Positions 16,671-27,721 of a stretch of DNA of 64,000 nucleotides are shown piece by piece (within the stretch, counting starts at the first letter, position 1; the number at the start of each line of letters is the position of its first letter). A model generated the notes under the pieces. That model was not told the DNA's origin, did no database searches, and saw only the letters and a list, made by a program, of their open reading frames with translations. Position numbers and translations under genes: made by a program. This DNA is from Oleiphilaceae bacterium (lineage in GTDB: Bacteria; Pseudomonadota; Gammaproteobacteria; Pseudomonadales; Oleiphilaceae). The DNA lies in assembly GCA_022447365.1 (NCBI GenBank), contig JAKVBL010000009.1:1-64000 (forward strand). The letters run 5' to 3'.

Positions 16671-17114
16671 GTGTTTTTAGGCAGCCACGCAATCAACATG
16701 GACGCAAAAGGTCGTATGGCGATTCCGACGAAGATTCGGGAATCGCTTTCGTCTTTTTGTGGTGGCCGTGTGGTAGTGACTGCACATACCGAAGAGCGTT
16801 GCTTGTTGGTTTATCCAGAAAATCAGTGGCAAGAGCTTCTTCCTAAGCTCGAAGCACTTCCTAGTTTCAATAAAGCCTCTCGAAGAATTCAGCGACTCAT
16901 GATCGGTTATGCAACGCCATTAGAAATGGATGCAAATGGACGCATTCTTTTGCCTACGCCTCTGCGCGAATATGCTGGGCTTGAAAAGAAAACCATGTTG
17001 ATTGGTCAAGGTAAGAAATTTGAATTGTGGAGTGAGCAACGTTGGATTGATTGGCTTGATGCTGACGAGTCTGATGATGATATTCCAGAACAATTAAATA
17101 ACTTGTCGCTATAG
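16671..17114 (+). CDS. mraZ: Transcriptional regulator MraZ
   Basis: First gene of the division and cell-wall cluster, a DNA-binding ring-forming repressor of the cluster. The 147-residue protein contains two tandem AbrB-like units, each with the family motif: [10 protein letters not shown] (about residues 10-19) and [10 protein letters not shown] (about 84-93). Start is GTG 16671, which gives the usual N-terminus [11 protein letters not shown]. Its own candidate operator lies 40-70 bases upstream. rsmH follows two bases after the stop. Confidence 0.96.
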   Translation: MFLGSHAINMDAKGRMAIPTKIRESLSSFCGGRVVVTAHTEERCLLVYPENQWQELLPKLEALPSFNKASRRIQRLMIGYATPLEMDANGRILLPTPLREYAGLEKKTMLIGQGKKFELWSEQRWIDWLDADESDDDIPEQLNNLSL

Positions 17115-17116
17115 CT

Positions 17117-18052
17117 ATGACTGACTCTGCCCATATTACAGTGCTTCTTAATGAAGCCGTTGATGCGCTTATAGGCAATGAAGAAGGACTATATGTTGAT
17201 GGAACCTTTGGCAGAGGTGGGCATAGCCGTCTCATTTTAAGTCGTTTGTCAGAATCAGGGCGTTTGGTTGGAGTTGATAAAGATCTAGCTGCTATTGAGG
17301 TTGCAAACAAACTTCATGATGAAGACGCCCGTTTTGAGATAGAGCATGGCTCGTTTGTCGATATTCCACTGTATTTAGCTAAGCGTGGTGATGAGTTGGC
17401 AGATGGAGTATTGGTTGATCTAGGTGTTTCGTCACCGCAGTTGGACGAAGCTGATCGAGGTTTTAGTTTTATGAACGACGGCCCTCTTGATATGCGCATG
17501 GATACCAGTGCTGGTGTTAGTGCTCAGCAGTGGCTCGCAGAAGTCGAAGAGCAAGGGTTGGTGCGTGTACTAAGAGATTATGGTGAAGAGCGTTTTGCTA
17601 AGCGCATAGCTGCTGCAATCGTCGAGGCGAGATCTAAGCAAGTCATTGATACCACCTTGAAGCTTGCAAATATTGTGTCTGAAGCGAATCCCGCATGGGA
17701 GAAGCATAAGCATCCAGCGACGAGAGCTTTTCAGGCAATACGTATTGAGATTAACAAAGAATTAGCTGATTTAGAGTTGTTCCTTGAGTGCGCTGTGAGT
17801 GCATTGAAAGTAGGTGGTCGCCTTGTGGTTATTAGCTTTCACTCACTGGAAGATCGAATGGTCAAGCGGGCGATGAAAAAATTAGCGAAAGGGGATGAGC
17901 CGCCACCGGGCGTCCCTGTTTTAGAAAGTGATATAACGCGACGGTTTAAGTTGATGAGTAAGGCCATTAAGCCGAGCAAAGAAGAGATTGAACAAAATCC
18001 ACGATCCCGTAGCGCAGTGATGCGCGTGTTGGAGAAGCTGAGTGATGAATGA
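17117..18052 (+). CDS. rsmH: 16S rRNA N4-methyltransferase (C1402)
   Basis: Methylates N4 of C1402 in 16S rRNA; formerly MraW. The 311-residue protein has the SAM-binding motif [11 protein letters not shown] (about residues 27-37), [19 protein letters not shown], the DMRMD motif and the [13 protein letters not shown] block. It acts on the same nucleotide as RsmI, which is also in this window. It overlaps the ftsL start by eight bases. Confidence 0.97.
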   Translation: MTDSAHITVLLNEAVDALIGNEEGLYVDGTFGRGGHSRLILSRLSESGRLVGVDKDLAAIEVANKLHDEDARFEIEHGSFVDIPLYLAKRGDELADGVLVDLGVSSPQLDEADRGFSFMNDGPLDMRMDTSAGVSAQQWLAEVEEQGLVRVLRDYGEERFAKRIAAAIVEARSKQVIDTTLKLANIVSEANPAWEKHKHPATRAFQAIRIEINKELADLELFLECAVSALKVGGRLVVISFHSLEDRMVKRAMKKLAKGDEPPPGVPVLESDITRRFKLMSKAIKPSKEEIEQNPRSRSAVMRVLEKLSDE

Positions 18053-18446
18053 ATACTTAAGATTTTTCCTGCGTGCGCGACATGCTGAATCCTTAAAAGG
18101 CACTGTTAAGCCTCTGTTTGATGCAGGTCTCAGTGAAGACGGGGTTGCTCAGCGACTTCAAGCTATCTGGCAAGTGTTGCCGGTCAAAGAATTGTTGCTG
18201 TCGATGGGTTTGGTGTTGGTAATGACATTAACGGCACTTGGTGTTGTGTATTCGTCGCATATTTCACGCGAACTATTCGCTGAGCAAGCTTTGCTTCAAG
18301 AGCGTAATGATCAGCTTCAGTTGGAATGGGCGCAGTTGCTTTTAGAGCAGAGTGCATTTGCCTCTCCAGGGCAGATTGAAAGCGTCGCGACGCAAGAATT
18401 AGAAATGGTGCTACCTAATGTAAGCGCCATCGAGTTAGTACAATAA
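18045..18446 (+). CDS. ftsL: Cell division protein FtsL
   Basis: A bitopic divisome protein that works with FtsB and FtsQ. The 133-residue product has a cytoplasmic N-terminus of about 45 residues, one membrane span (about residues 49-70, [20 protein letters not shown]), and a periplasmic coiled-coil-like region with heptad-spaced Leu/Gln. Identity rests largely on length, topology and position between rsmH and ftsI, because FtsL sequences diverge greatly. The ATG at 18045 is taken; a GTG at 18042 is equally possible. It overlaps the rsmH stop. Confidence 0.9.
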   Translation: MNEYLRFFLRARHAESLKGTVKPLFDAGLSEDGVAQRLQAIWQVLPVKELLLSMGLVLVMTLTALGVVYSSHISRELFAEQALLQERNDQLQLEWAQLLLEQSAFASPGQIESVATQELEMVLPNVSAIELVQ

Positions 18447-18459
18447 TTGGGATATCGAA

Positions 18460-20190
18460 GTGAGTGATAAGCCTTTAACAAACACACATATTGTAATGTG
18501 GCGCTATTATGCGTTACTTGCGATTTTGTGCTTGGTTGTTTTGACCTTGATGGGTCGGGCTGTGCACTTGCACATCTTCGAACAAAGCTTTTTATCGCAT
18601 CAAGGCGATGTGCGCTCCATTCGTCTTGAGCGCTTAGATGCACACCGAGGCACAATATCTGACCGATATGGTGAGCCTCTGGCAATAAGTGCAGCGGTCG
18701 AAACCATTTATGCAAATCCAACCCAAGTCAAACTTGGGGATGAAGAATATGCTCAGCTTGCCGCCGCGCTTGGAGTGAATAAACGTTGGCTCAAACGGCG
18801 GCTTGAAAGTAATCGAGACAAGCAGTTCGTTTATCTCAAAAGAAAAGCAGCACCTCACGAAGCCCAGCAAGCATTGCAGCTGGGTTTTTCTGGTATTTAC
18901 AGCCGCAGAGAATACAAGCGATTTTACCCTGCAGGTGAAGTCGCTTCACACATTGTGGGCTTCTCAAATATCGATGAAAAAGGCCAAGAGGGTATCGAAC
19001 TCGCGTATGACGAGTGGTTAACTGGTCGAGAGGGTAAGCACCGTGTTTTGAAGAACCGTGCCGGTCAAGTTATTAAAGACTTAGGTGTCGTAGAGCTGGC
19101 GCAGTCGGGTAATGACATTAGCCTTTCGATTGATATGCGCCTGCAATATCTTGCTTACCGAGAGTTGAAGGCTGCTGTAGATATCCACCGTGCAAGAGCG
19201 GGGTCAGTTGTGGTTCTAGATATCGAAACCGGTGAAGTCTTAGCAATGGTGAATCAGCCATCTTACAACCCGAATAATCGATCAAATCTCAACGTGTCAC
19301 ATCTGCGTAATCGAGCTATTACGGACCTATTTGAGCCGGGCTCGACCATGAAGCTTGTGACCTTGGCTTCGGCTCTAGAGTCTGAGAAATACGCACTCAA
19401 CAGTAGTGTTGAAACCTCTCCAGGTTTTTTACGTTTAGGCGGTCGCTCAATACGTGATCATAGAGATTACGGCCGTTTGAGCTTGCTAGAAGTGATCGCT
19501 AAATCAAGTAATGTCGGAACAAGTAAATTGGCGCTTGATCTGGGTCCAGAGGCTTTGTGGGATTCGTTTTATGCGCTTGGTTTGGGGCAAGGTACAGGTA
19601 TTGGATTTCCGGGTGAAAACATCGGGCAATTACCTAATCCTTTCAATATGCAGCCGGTTGAATTGGCTGCAATGTCATACGGTTACGGTTTGAGTACGAC
19701 TGCTCTTCAGCTTGCTCAGGCCTATATGGTTTTGGGGAATGGCGGATTGAAGCCATCCTTAAGTCTTATCAAGAAAGAGTCAAAAGAACCTGTGGAGCGA
19801 GTATTGCCGGAGTCTGTGTCGAATGAGCTCTTAAAAGCCATGCGCGCAACGGTTGAAAAAGGTGGGACGGGAACGCGAGCGCAGGTGCCTCTTTATAGTG
19901 TTGGTGGCAAAACAGGTACTGTTCATACAGTAGGAAGAGATGGTTATAACGCAGAAGAGTACAAAGCCCTATTTGCAGGTGTAGCGCCAATTAATGATCC
20001 AAAAATCGCAACCGTTGTTGTGATTGATGCGCCTGCAGGCGCTGAATATTACGGCGGTGAAGTTGCCGCGCCAATATTCTCACGTGTCGTAGATGGTGCG
20101 ATGCGAATTTTGAGTGTCGAACCAGACAAGTTCTCCCAGCTTATGCACGTTAACAAGGTTGAGTCTTCGTTAGCAGGAGGTCGCGGTTGA
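18460..20190 (+). CDS. ftsI: Peptidoglycan D,D-transpeptidase FtsI (PBP3)
   Basis: The septum-specific class B penicillin-binding protein. The 576-residue protein has a short cytoplasmic tail, a membrane span at about residues 12-33, a class B PBP dimerisation domain, and the transpeptidase domain with all three catalytic motifs: STMK (Ser295 and Lys298), SSN (349-351) and KTG (484-486). GTG start, 13 bases after ftsL. It acts with FtsW, also encoded here. murE follows one base later. Confidence 0.97.
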   Translation: MSDKPLTNTHIVMWRYYALLAILCLVVLTLMGRAVHLHIFEQSFLSHQGDVRSIRLERLDAHRGTISDRYGEPLAISAAVETIYANPTQVKLGDEEYAQLAAALGVNKRWLKRRLESNRDKQFVYLKRKAAPHEAQQALQLGFSGIYSRREYKRFYPAGEVASHIVGFSNIDEKGQEGIELAYDEWLTGREGKHRVLKNRAGQVIKDLGVVELAQSGNDISLSIDMRLQYLAYRELKAAVDIHRARAGSVVVLDIETGEVLAMVNQPSYNPNNRSNLNVSHLRNRAITDLFEPGSTMKLVTLASALESEKYALNSSVETSPGFLRLGGRSIRDHRDYGRLSLLEVIAKSSNVGTSKLALDLGPEALWDSFYALGLGQGTGIGFPGENIGQLPNPFNMQPVELAAMSYGYGLSTTALQLAQAYMVLGNGGLKPSLSLIKKESKEPVERVLPESVSNELLKAMRATVEKGGTGTRAQVPLYSVGGKTGTVHTVGRDGYNAEEYKALFAGVAPINDPKIATVVVIDAPAGAEYYGGEVAAPIFSRVVDGAMRILSVEPDKFSQLMHVNKVESSLAGGRG

Positions 20191-20191
20191 T

Positions 20192-21700
20192 ATGAATAAA
20201 GCACGCCAATATCACTCGGATTTAGCAAGTCTTTTGCTCGGCATACAGCATGTCCCCTCTGCATTGAACACTCAAATACATGGGCTTGTTTCCGATAGTC
20301 GGAAAGTTAAGCAAGGCGATTTATTCCTTGCCTTACCAGGTATAAATTCTCCTGCAAGTACCTATGTGCAAGATGCGATCGAACGCGGTGCTGCTGCTGT
20401 GCTGATTGATTGTAATGCAAACGAAGCGAATGACCTGACCGTACATGAGGATGGTCGTGCGATTGAATTGTTTGTTCCTAATTTAAGTAATTTCGTGGGT
20501 GAAATTGCGCATCGGTTCTTTCATAAGCCTAGTGAAGAGCTTCAAGTAATCGGTGTGACTGGTACGAACGGAAAGACGTCTGTCGTGAATTATATCGCGC
20601 AGTTTTTTGCATCATTAGGCGTTTCCTCTGCTGTCATTGGGACACTAGGATATGGTTTGTGTGCCCGTGATGAGGAGTTAACTGATACCGGCCATACCAC
20701 GCCGAGTGTTGTTGATGTGCATAAGTACTTGGCAAATCTTCGTGATGCGGGTGCTGAGCTAGTCGCGATGGAAGTTAGCTCGCACGGTCTAGATCAAGGT
20801 CGTGTTGATGGCGTGCGATTTGAAGGTGCTGTGTTTACCAATTTAAGCCGTGATCACTTGGATTATCATCAGACCATGGCTGAATATGCCAAGGCGAAGG
20901 CGCGTTTGTTTGCGAGCGAAGGTTTGCGCTATGCAGTAATTAATGCTGACGATGAATACGCTAGCGTGATGTTTCAAGCTTTGCGACCTGAAGTTCGGAA
21001 GTTACGATTCTCATTGAATGGCTCAGCCGAAGTGTTGGTGAAAGATTTTCAGTTGGGAATGACGACAACAGCGAAAATAGAAGTGGCTGACAAGATTATT
21101 GATCTTAACAGTGACCTCCTTGGGCAATTTAACCTCTACAACGTGATGGCGGTATTAGGAGTAGCACTTGCGAAGCTGTGCTCGGTGATTGAGTTAAATG
21201 CAATCAATCAGTTAAAAGCCGTTAAGGGAAGAATGGAGCTGCATCGCGTTACTGATAAACCAGCGCTTGTTGTTGACTATGCTCATACACCAGATGCTTT
21301 AGAGAACGTACTTCAAACCATCCGTAATTTGGAGCCAAAACGCATACATGTTGTATTTGGTTGTGGTGGTGATCGTGATCAAGGAAAGCGCGCACAGATG
21401 GGCTTGATCGCAAAAGAATTTGCGGATGTCTGCGTTATTACTAGCGATAACCCTCGCACTGAAGATCCCGAGCAAATTATTTCTCAAATCGCGAGTGTGT
21501 TTTCTGATCAAGACGATGTTGTTTGTATCGCGGATCGAGCTCAGGCAATTTCCCATGCGTATCACAGCGCTTCAGTTGATGACGTTGTTCTTATCGCCGG
21601 CAAAGGGCATGAAGATTACCAAGAAGTGAATGGCGTGCGCTCATATTTTAGCGACAGCGATTGTTGCGATCACTTATTGGCTGAAGAGGTGCAGAAATGA
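20192..21700 (+). CDS. murE: UDP-MurNAc-tripeptide synthetase (meso-DAP ligase)
   Basis: Adds the third amino acid to the peptidoglycan stem peptide. At 502 residues it is the usual MurE length. The ATP-binding loop GVTGTNGKTSV lies near residue 123. DNPRTEDP near residue 419 is the DNPR motif of enzymes specific for meso-diaminopimelate, as expected in gammaproteobacteria. The ATG follows AGGAGG by ten bases. The stop overlaps the murF start (ATGA). Confidence 0.97.
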   Translation: MNKARQYHSDLASLLLGIQHVPSALNTQIHGLVSDSRKVKQGDLFLALPGINSPASTYVQDAIERGAAAVLIDCNANEANDLTVHEDGRAIELFVPNLSNFVGEIAHRFFHKPSEELQVIGVTGTNGKTSVVNYIAQFFASLGVSSAVIGTLGYGLCARDEELTDTGHTTPSVVDVHKYLANLRDAGAELVAMEVSSHGLDQGRVDGVRFEGAVFTNLSRDHLDYHQTMAEYAKAKARLFASEGLRYAVINADDEYASVMFQALRPEVRKLRFSLNGSAEVLVKDFQLGMTTTAKIEVADKIIDLNSDLLGQFNLYNVMAVLGVALAKLCSVIELNAINQLKAVKGRMELHRVTDKPALVVDYAHTPDALENVLQTIRNLEPKRIHVVFGCGGDRDQGKRAQMGLIAKEFADVCVITSDNPRTEDPEQIISQIASVFSDQDDVVCIADRAQAISHAYHSASVDDVVLIAGKGHEDYQEVNGVRSYFSDSDCCDHLLAEEVQK

Positions 21701-23049
21701 TTGCATCAATGGCTTTAAGCACGTTAGGGGATATGACGCGCGGTGCTTTGATCGGCAATGACGTTGAATTTACCGGCGTTAGCACTGATTCGCGAACGAT
21801 CAAAGACGGTGATTTATACCTTGCTTTACGCGGTGAACAATTCGATGGACACGGTTTTGTAGATCAAGTCAGCGACCGAGCTGTTGCAATAGTCGTTGAG
21901 GAAAAGCAAAGCGTTTCGCTACCGCAACTCATTGTAGGCGATAGCCGTGAAGCGCTAGGTTTTATCGGTCGATATTGTCGAGATCAATTCGATGCACCCG
22001 TTATCGCAATTACAGGAAGTTCGGGCAAAACAACTACACGCAAAATGCTGTCTGCGATTATGGCGATGGTTGGCGAGGTTGGCGCAACTAAGGCGAATGA
22101 AAATAATGAAATTGGTGTGCCGAAAACACTAATGTCATTACAGCAAGAGCAGTGTTCTGCGGTTATTGAACTTGGTGCTCGACATATTGGTGATATCGCT
22201 TATCTAGGGCGTTTTGTGCACCCAGATGTGTCGATTCTGTTAAATGCTGGCTCCGCACATATTGGCGAGTTTGGCGGCTATGAAAATATCGTCAAAGGTA
22301 AGGGTGAGATATACGACGTACTCTCTGATGAAGGTGTTGCAGTCGTTAATATTGATGACAAGGCTCATAAAACTTGGCTGGAAAAATTAGATGGTAAGCG
22401 TGTACTTACATATTCGATTGAGTCTGATTCCGCTGATGTATATGCCAAGAATATCTCATTGCATGCCAGTGCAGCCGTGTTTGATCTCTGTTTTGAAGAT
22501 GACTGCGTTAGAGTCAGTTTAAATGCAGGTGGTGTTCACAATGTGTCAAATGCATTGGCATGTGCAGCTGCTGCTATTGCTCTGCGCGTTTCAATGGAAG
22601 ATATCGCGCAGGGCTTAGCTAATTTTAAGCCTGAGCGTGGACGCCAGGCCCTGATTAAATTAAATGAGAATCTATCGGTGATTGATGACTGCTACAACGC
22701 AAACCCATCATCGATGAAAGCGGCTTTAGACGTATTGGCAGCTCACGGCGGCAATCGTATTGCTGTTTTAGGTGAAATGGGCGAATTAGGTTCGCTAGCA
22801 GGAGAAATGCACAGGGAGCTTGCGCAGTACGCAAGTGAACTCCCAGTGGACGAAGTTTGGTTATTGGGTAATTTTGCTTTGGAAATGGCGAGTGAGCTCG
22901 GCGAAAAAGCAAAAGTATTTGAAAGTAAAAGCGAAATTGCAGAGGCATTGGCGCAACTATCTGACCTACCAGCGACAGTTTTATTAAAAGCATCGCGTTT
23001 TGTCGCACTTGAGGAAGTTATTGAATTGTTTAGGCGAGGTCAGGCGTAA
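21697..23049 (+). CDS. murF: UDP-MurNAc-pentapeptide synthetase
   Basis: Adds D-Ala-D-Ala to the UDP-MurNAc-tripeptide. The 450-residue Mur ligase has the ATP loop [13 protein letters not shown] (near residue 107), the central domain with [10 protein letters not shown], and the C-terminal [17 protein letters not shown]. It overlaps murE by four bases and its stop abuts the mraY ATG (TAATG), so the three are translationally coupled. Confidence 0.97.
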   Translation: MIASMALSTLGDMTRGALIGNDVEFTGVSTDSRTIKDGDLYLALRGEQFDGHGFVDQVSDRAVAIVVEEKQSVSLPQLIVGDSREALGFIGRYCRDQFDAPVIAITGSSGKTTTRKMLSAIMAMVGEVGATKANENNEIGVPKTLMSLQQEQCSAVIELGARHIGDIAYLGRFVHPDVSILLNAGSAHIGEFGGYENIVKGKGEIYDVLSDEGVAVVNIDDKAHKTWLEKLDGKRVLTYSIESDSADVYAKNISLHASAAVFDLCFEDDCVRVSLNAGGVHNVSNALACAAAAIALRVSMEDIAQGLANFKPERGRQALIKLNENLSVIDDCYNANPSSMKAALDVLAAHGGNRIAVLGEMGELGSLAGEMHRELAQYASELPVDEVWLLGNFALEMASELGEKAKVFESKSEIAEALAQLSDLPATVLLKASRFVALEEVIELFRRGQA

Positions 23050-24131
23050 TGCTTTTCTGGTTGGCTGAAGTTTTCAGCGAATATTTTAGTTTTCTATCAG
23101 TTTTTCAATATCTCACGTTCCGAGGGATATTGGGGATTATTACAGCGCTATTGATCGCATTGTGGGTCGGCCCTCATATGATTAATAAGCTAACAACGCG
23201 TCAGATTGGTCAGTCGGTACGTGACGATGGGCCGCAATCTCACTTGAGTAAAGCAGGTACGCCGACAATGGGCGGTGCCTTGATTCTCGTAGCCATCGGC
23301 ATTGCAACGCTGTTATGGGCGGATCTTAGTAATCGCTATGTATGGATCACTTTGTTTGTTTGTCTTGCATTTGGTGCGATCGGTTGGGTCGACGATTATC
23401 GAAAAGTGGTCGAGAAAAACTCAAAAGGTCTTCCGGCTCGTTGGAAATATTTCTGGCAATCTGTTGCTGCGATTGTTGCTGCTTTCGCCTTGTATTTAAC
23501 AGCAGAACTGCCGCAAGAAACTGCGCTCATTATTCCAGTATTCAAAGATGTGATCTTTGATCTAGGCCCTGGCTTTATTGTGCTGACGTATTTCGTATTA
23601 GTGGGTACCTCAAATGCGGTGAACTTAACAGATGGGTTAGACGGTTTAGCCATTATGCCAACGGTGCTAGTCGCTGGTGCGTTGGGCATCTTCGCATATG
23701 TATCTGGTAATGCTGTATTCGCAGACTATCTGCATATTCCTTTTGTCCCTGGTTCCGGTGAGCTCGTTATATTTTGTGGCGCGATGGTCGGCGCCGGTTT
23801 GGGCTTTTTGTGGTTCAACACCTATCCGGCACAAGTTTTTATGGGCGATGTTGGCGCCTTGGCTTTAGGTGCAGCTCTAGGAGTGGTGGCAGTTATCGTT
23901 CGACAAGAGATCGTATTGTTCATTATGGGTGGCGTGTTCGTAATGGAAACGATCTCCGTAATCTTGCAAGTGGCCTCGTACAAGTTGACCGGACGTCGAA
24001 TCTTTCGCATGGCGCCTTTGCATCACCACTTTGAATTAAAAGGTTGGCCTGAGCCGCGGGTCATTGTTCGTTTTTGGATTATTACTGTAATTCTTGTGTT
24101 AATTGGTTTAGCGACACTTAAGGTACGTTAA
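23049..24131 (+). CDS. mraY: Phospho-MurNAc-pentapeptide-transferase
   Basis: The integral membrane enzyme that makes lipid I from undecaprenyl phosphate. It is 360 residues with about ten hydrophobic segments. Conserved cytoplasmic loops are visible: [11 protein letters not shown], the Mg-binding [23 protein letters not shown] and [15 protein letters not shown] with the catalytic His cluster. The length equals the E. coli protein. Confidence 0.98.
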   Translation: MLFWLAEVFSEYFSFLSVFQYLTFRGILGIITALLIALWVGPHMINKLTTRQIGQSVRDDGPQSHLSKAGTPTMGGALILVAIGIATLLWADLSNRYVWITLFVCLAFGAIGWVDDYRKVVEKNSKGLPARWKYFWQSVAAIVAAFALYLTAELPQETALIIPVFKDVIFDLGPGFIVLTYFVLVGTSNAVNLTDGLDGLAIMPTVLVAGALGIFAYVSGNAVFADYLHIPFVPGSGELVIFCGAMVGAGLGFLWFNTYPAQVFMGDVGALALGAALGVVAVIVRQEIVLFIMGGVFVMETISVILQVASYKLTGRRIFRMAPLHHHFELKGWPEPRVIVRFWIITVILVLIGLATLKVR

Positions 24132-24135
24132 GAGA

Positions 24136-25485
24136 ATGAGTTTGATTTCTTCTGACAAGCATAGTTTAGTGTTGGGTCTTGGTGAGACCGGGCTATCTTG
24201 TGCGCGCTTTTTAAAGCGAATTGGGCGGTCTTTCTCCATGGCAGATACCCGCCAAAACCCGCCGAACCTAGACCAAGTTAAAAACATGTACCCAGATGTG
24301 GCGATTTCACTCGGAGAGATTGCTGATGATGCCTTATGTAATTATTCAGAGCTGATTCTGAGTCCTGGTCTAGATCCGAAATACCCTGCTATTCAAAAAG
24401 CTAAAGAAGCTGGCGTAGCAGTCCGCGGTGACATTGATCTGTTTGCTGAACATGTAAATGCACCAATGATCGCGATTACAGGATCAAACGGTAAAAGTAC
24501 GGTTACGACCCTAGTTGGAGAAATGGCTGCAAATGCGGGCATCAATGTTCGTGTTGGCGGTAACTTAGGAACTCCTGCATTAGATCTTCTCGAAGATGAC
24601 GTTGAGCTTTACGTGATGGAGTTGTCTAGTTTTCAACTAGAGCTCGTTAATAAACTCAATGCCGACGTCGCTTGTTTACTGAATATTAGCGAAGATCATA
24701 TGGATCGCTATGACAGCAAAATGGCTTATCTACAAGCTAAACAGCGAATTTTTAGAGGCGCGAAAACGGTTGTCGTTAATGACGATGAGGCGCTGAGCCA
24801 GCCCTTGCAAGCGCAAGGAATGAAGATCCTTCATTATGGCCTCAATAGTTTAGATCTTAATAAATTTGGTTTTTCAGATGAGCGCCTTGGCGCAACCTTG
24901 ATGCATGGTTTTGAGAGTCTCATTGACGTTTCAGAATTAAAGATCGCCGGCAAACATAACTACAGTAATGCACTTGCGGCTCTCGCGATGGGGTATGCGG
25001 CAGGCCTACCATTTGATGCGATGTTGAATGCCTTGAAAAACTTCATAGGTCTAGAGCATCGGTGTGAGTGGGTGAGACAGCTTAATGGCGTGACCTTTAT
25101 TAATGACTCTAAAGGCACTAACGGTGGCGCAACGGCCGCAGCGATTGCTGGGTATGGCCCGCAATTGGCGGATGGTGGAAAGGTTATATTAATCGCTGGC
25201 GGTGACGCCAAAGGCGCGACACTTCATGAGCTCAAAAAACCTGTCACAGAGTTTACACGCTCGGTTATCGCTTTTGGGGTCGATGCGAATGTAATTGCTG
25301 AAGCCGTTGAATCAATCCTTCCTGTTACGATTGTAGATACGCTGAGGGCGGCTGTTCAGTTGGCAAGCGACACAGCAGAAAGTAATGATTTAGTGCTGTT
25401 TTCGCCAGCATGTGCAAGCTTCGATATGTATAAGAATTTCGAAGTGCGTGGCCAAGCATTCAAGGATGAGGTGGCCCAATTATGA
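24136..25485 (+). CDS. murD: UDP-N-acetylmuramoyl-L-alanine--D-glutamate ligase
   Basis: Adds D-glutamate to UDP-MurNAc-L-Ala. The 449-residue enzyme starts with the N-terminal Rossmann-like UDP-binding domain (VLGLGETGLS), then the ATP loop ITGSNGKSTV (near residue 113), and FINDSKGTNGGATAAAI in the C-terminal part. It overlaps ftsW by four bases. Confidence 0.97.
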   Translation: MSLISSDKHSLVLGLGETGLSCARFLKRIGRSFSMADTRQNPPNLDQVKNMYPDVAISLGEIADDALCNYSELILSPGLDPKYPAIQKAKEAGVAVRGDIDLFAEHVNAPMIAITGSNGKSTVTTLVGEMAANAGINVRVGGNLGTPALDLLEDDVELYVMELSSFQLELVNKLNADVACLLNISEDHMDRYDSKMAYLQAKQRIFRGAKTVVVNDDEALSQPLQAQGMKILHYGLNSLDLNKFGFSDERLGATLMHGFESLIDVSELKIAGKHNYSNALAALAMGYAAGLPFDAMLNALKNFIGLEHRCEWVRQLNGVTFINDSKGTNGGATAAAIAGYGPQLADGGKVILIAGGDAKGATLHELKKPVTEFTRSVIAFGVDANVIAEAVESILPVTIVDTLRAAVQLASDTAESNDLVLFSPACASFDMYKNFEVRGQAFKDEVAQL

Positions 25486-26645
25486 GCACTCATGCGGGAA
25501 TGTTAAATCAGCAGCAGTTGCAGTTTGGAATGATGATCAACAAAGGGCTCATTATTTCGGCTTTAAGCCTTCTTTTGATCGGTTTAATTATGATTGCGTC
25601 TGCTTCGATTGATGTTGCAGATGTGCGAAATAATGACCCATTCTTCTATTTTACACGTCATGCAACTTTTGCATTGATTGGCTTGGTTGCAGGCGCGATT
25701 GTGTTCATGATGCCGATTAGTTTCTGGCAGAAACATGCCTTTTATTTACTCGGCGCTTCTTTGTTCTTGTTAGCGCTAGTGTTGTTACCCGGAATCGGAA
25801 AAACCGTTAATGGTAGTACACGCTGGATCGGCTTAGGTGGCATTAATATCCAGCCTTCTGAACCTGCGAAGTTATTGCTCGTTGCATATCTAGCTGGATA
25901 CCTGGTTCGACGTCATGACGAAGTCAGACAGTCTTGGTGGGGTTTTACTAAGCCTATGTTAGTGCTCACTATCGCGGCTTTCCTCTTGCTTAGCGAGCCT
26001 GATTTTGGGGCGACCGTCGTAATAGGCGCTGCGTTCATGGGAATGATTTTTTTGAGTGGTGCGAAGCTGCATCAATTCGGTGTTCTCGTTGTCGCCTGCT
26101 TATTAATCGTAGTGGCTTTGATTTGGTCTCAACCGTATCGCATGGAGCGATTAATTGGTTATACCGACCCGTGGGCAGATCAATTTGGCGCAGGTTATCA
26201 GTTAACACAATCTCTGATTGCTTTTGGAAGAGGTGAAATACTTGGCGTTGGGCTAGGTAATAGCTTGCAGAAGCAGTTTTATTTGCCAGAAGCTCACACC
26301 GATTTTGTATTCGCTATTCTTGCGGAAGAATTCGGACTGATTGGTTCTTTAATCGTCGTCGCATTATTTTCGTGGTTGATTTACCGCGCATTCAAAATTG
26401 CACGTGTGGCTGAAAAAGCAGGGCTGCTTTTCCATGCTTATTTCTCATATGGCATCGCAATACTACTAGGCGTTCAAGCAAGCATTAACTTGGGCGTGAA
26501 CATGGGCTTATTGCCAACTAAGGGCTTGACCTTGCCCTTGGTGAGTTATGGCGGAAGTAGTTTGATTATAAGTATTGCTGCTATCGCGATTTTGTTGCGC
26601 GTTCATCATGAAACCCTCCATGCAAGAATAGGAGAGTCTTCATGA
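25482..26645 (+). CDS. ftsW: Septal peptidoglycan polymerase FtsW
   Basis: A SEDS-family glycosyltransferase that polymerises septal peptidoglycan with FtsI. It is 387 residues with about ten membrane spans. Family hallmarks are NGSTRWIGLGGINIQPSEPA, FAILAEEFGLIG and the C-terminal GLLPTKGLTLPLVSYGGSS. The first 25 residues are cytoplasmic and polar. It sits between murD and murG with four-base overlaps on both sides. Confidence 0.97.
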   Translation: MSTHAGMLNQQQLQFGMMINKGLIISALSLLLIGLIMIASASIDVADVRNNDPFFYFTRHATFALIGLVAGAIVFMMPISFWQKHAFYLLGASLFLLALVLLPGIGKTVNGSTRWIGLGGINIQPSEPAKLLLVAYLAGYLVRRHDEVRQSWWGFTKPMLVLTIAAFLLLSEPDFGATVVIGAAFMGMIFLSGAKLHQFGVLVVACLLIVVALIWSQPYRMERLIGYTDPWADQFGAGYQLTQSLIAFGRGEILGVGLGNSLQKQFYLPEAHTDFVFAILAEEFGLIGSLIVVALFSWLIYRAFKIARVAEKAGLLFHAYFSYGIAILLGVQASINLGVNMGLLPTKGLTLPLVSYGGSSLIISIAAIAILLRVHHETLHARIGESS

Positions 26646-27721
26646 AAACGTATTTGATGATGGCTGGCGGAACAGGTGGTCATGTATTTCCTGCTCTTGC
26701 AACGGCTAGAAAGTTACAAGAGCAAGGGGCGAATGTTGCTTGGCTTGGATCTAATGGTGGTTTCGAGCAGTCGGTCATTGAGAAACAGGGCATACCCTTT
26801 TATGGCATTAGCGTGAGCGGGCTAAGAGGCAAAGGCAAGCTTGCTCTTTTAAAGGCTCCATTCAACTTGGTGCATGCCTTAATTCAAGCTTTTGGTGTTC
26901 TCAATAAAGTGAAGCCGCATTTGGTCGTGGGAATGGGTGGATTTGCATCTGGTCCTGGGGGCCTTGCAGCTAGATTGTCTGGTCGCCCATTGGTCGTTCA
27001 TGAGCAAAATGCCGTTGCGGGAATGACGAATCGGATCTTGGCGAAGATAGCCAAAGCCGTGTATGAGGCTTTTCCAAATAGCTTTGGTTCTGCCGTGAGA
27101 GCAACACTAATTGGAAATCCGATTAGGGAAGAAATTGTTGCGTTGAACCAGTCTAGTAACGACAAAAAATGGGATGCGTCGCGTCAACCGCGCATATTGG
27201 TTGTAGGTGGTAGCTTAGGTGCTCAGAAGTTGAATGAAGTCGTACCAGCGGCGATGGCTCTGCTAGATCAAAACACACGCCCAGAAATAATCCATCAATC
27301 TGGTAAAGGTAAGCTAAAAGCGACGCAATCGTTGTACGAACAACTAGATGTGCAAGCTAAAACCACAGAATTTATTGACGACATGGCAGATGCCTATTCA
27401 TGGGCTGATCTTGTTATTTGCAGAGCAGGGGCACTCACGGTTTCTGAGTTAGCTGCAGCGGGCTTGGGCGCAGTGTTCGTTCCATTTCCGCATGCGGTTG
27501 ATGACCATCAAACTTTGAATGCGAAGTCATCTGTGGATGCAGGTGCTGCGCATATGATTGCACAATCTGAATTGACTGCTGAGAGATTAAACAAGGTATT
27601 GGTTCCTCTATTCGAAGATCAAAACTCGATGCGAAATATGGCAGCCGCCGCGCTTAGTATTGCGAAACCAAATGCAGCGCGAGACTTAGCGGAAGAATGT
27701 GGGAGGCTTGCTCGTGTCTGA
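26642..27721 (+). CDS. murG: Lipid II-forming N-acetylglucosaminyltransferase
   Basis: Adds GlcNAc to lipid I on the cytoplasmic face of the membrane. The 359-residue GT28-type protein has the N-terminal glycine-rich motif [11 protein letters not shown] (about residues 8-18), the second G-loop [12 protein letters not shown], and the donor-binding [15 protein letters not shown] with [14 protein letters not shown]. It overlaps ftsW and murC. Confidence 0.97.
   Translation: MKTYLMMAGGTGGHVFPALATARKLQEQGANVAWLGSNGGFEQSVIEKQGIPFYGISVSGLRGKGKLALLKAPFNLVHALIQAFGVLNKVKPHLVVGMGGFASGPGGLAARLSGRPLVVHEQNAVAGMTNRILAKIAKAVYEAFPNSFGSAVRATLIGNPIREEIVALNQSSNDKKWDASRQPRILVVGGSLGAQKLNEVVPAAMALLDQNTRPEIIHQSGKGKLKATQSLYEQLDVQAKTTEFIDDMADAYSWADLVICRAGALTVSELAAAGLGAVFVPFPHAVDDHQTLNAKSSVDAGAAHMIAQSELTAERLNKVLVPLFEDQNSMRNMAAAALSIAKPNAARDLAEECGRLARV

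Noticed and set aside
21299-21565. Minus-strand ORF inside murE, and similar minus-strand ORFs inside mraY, ilvD and secA
   Set aside because: All are antisense shadows of strongly conserved genes and show no family motif.
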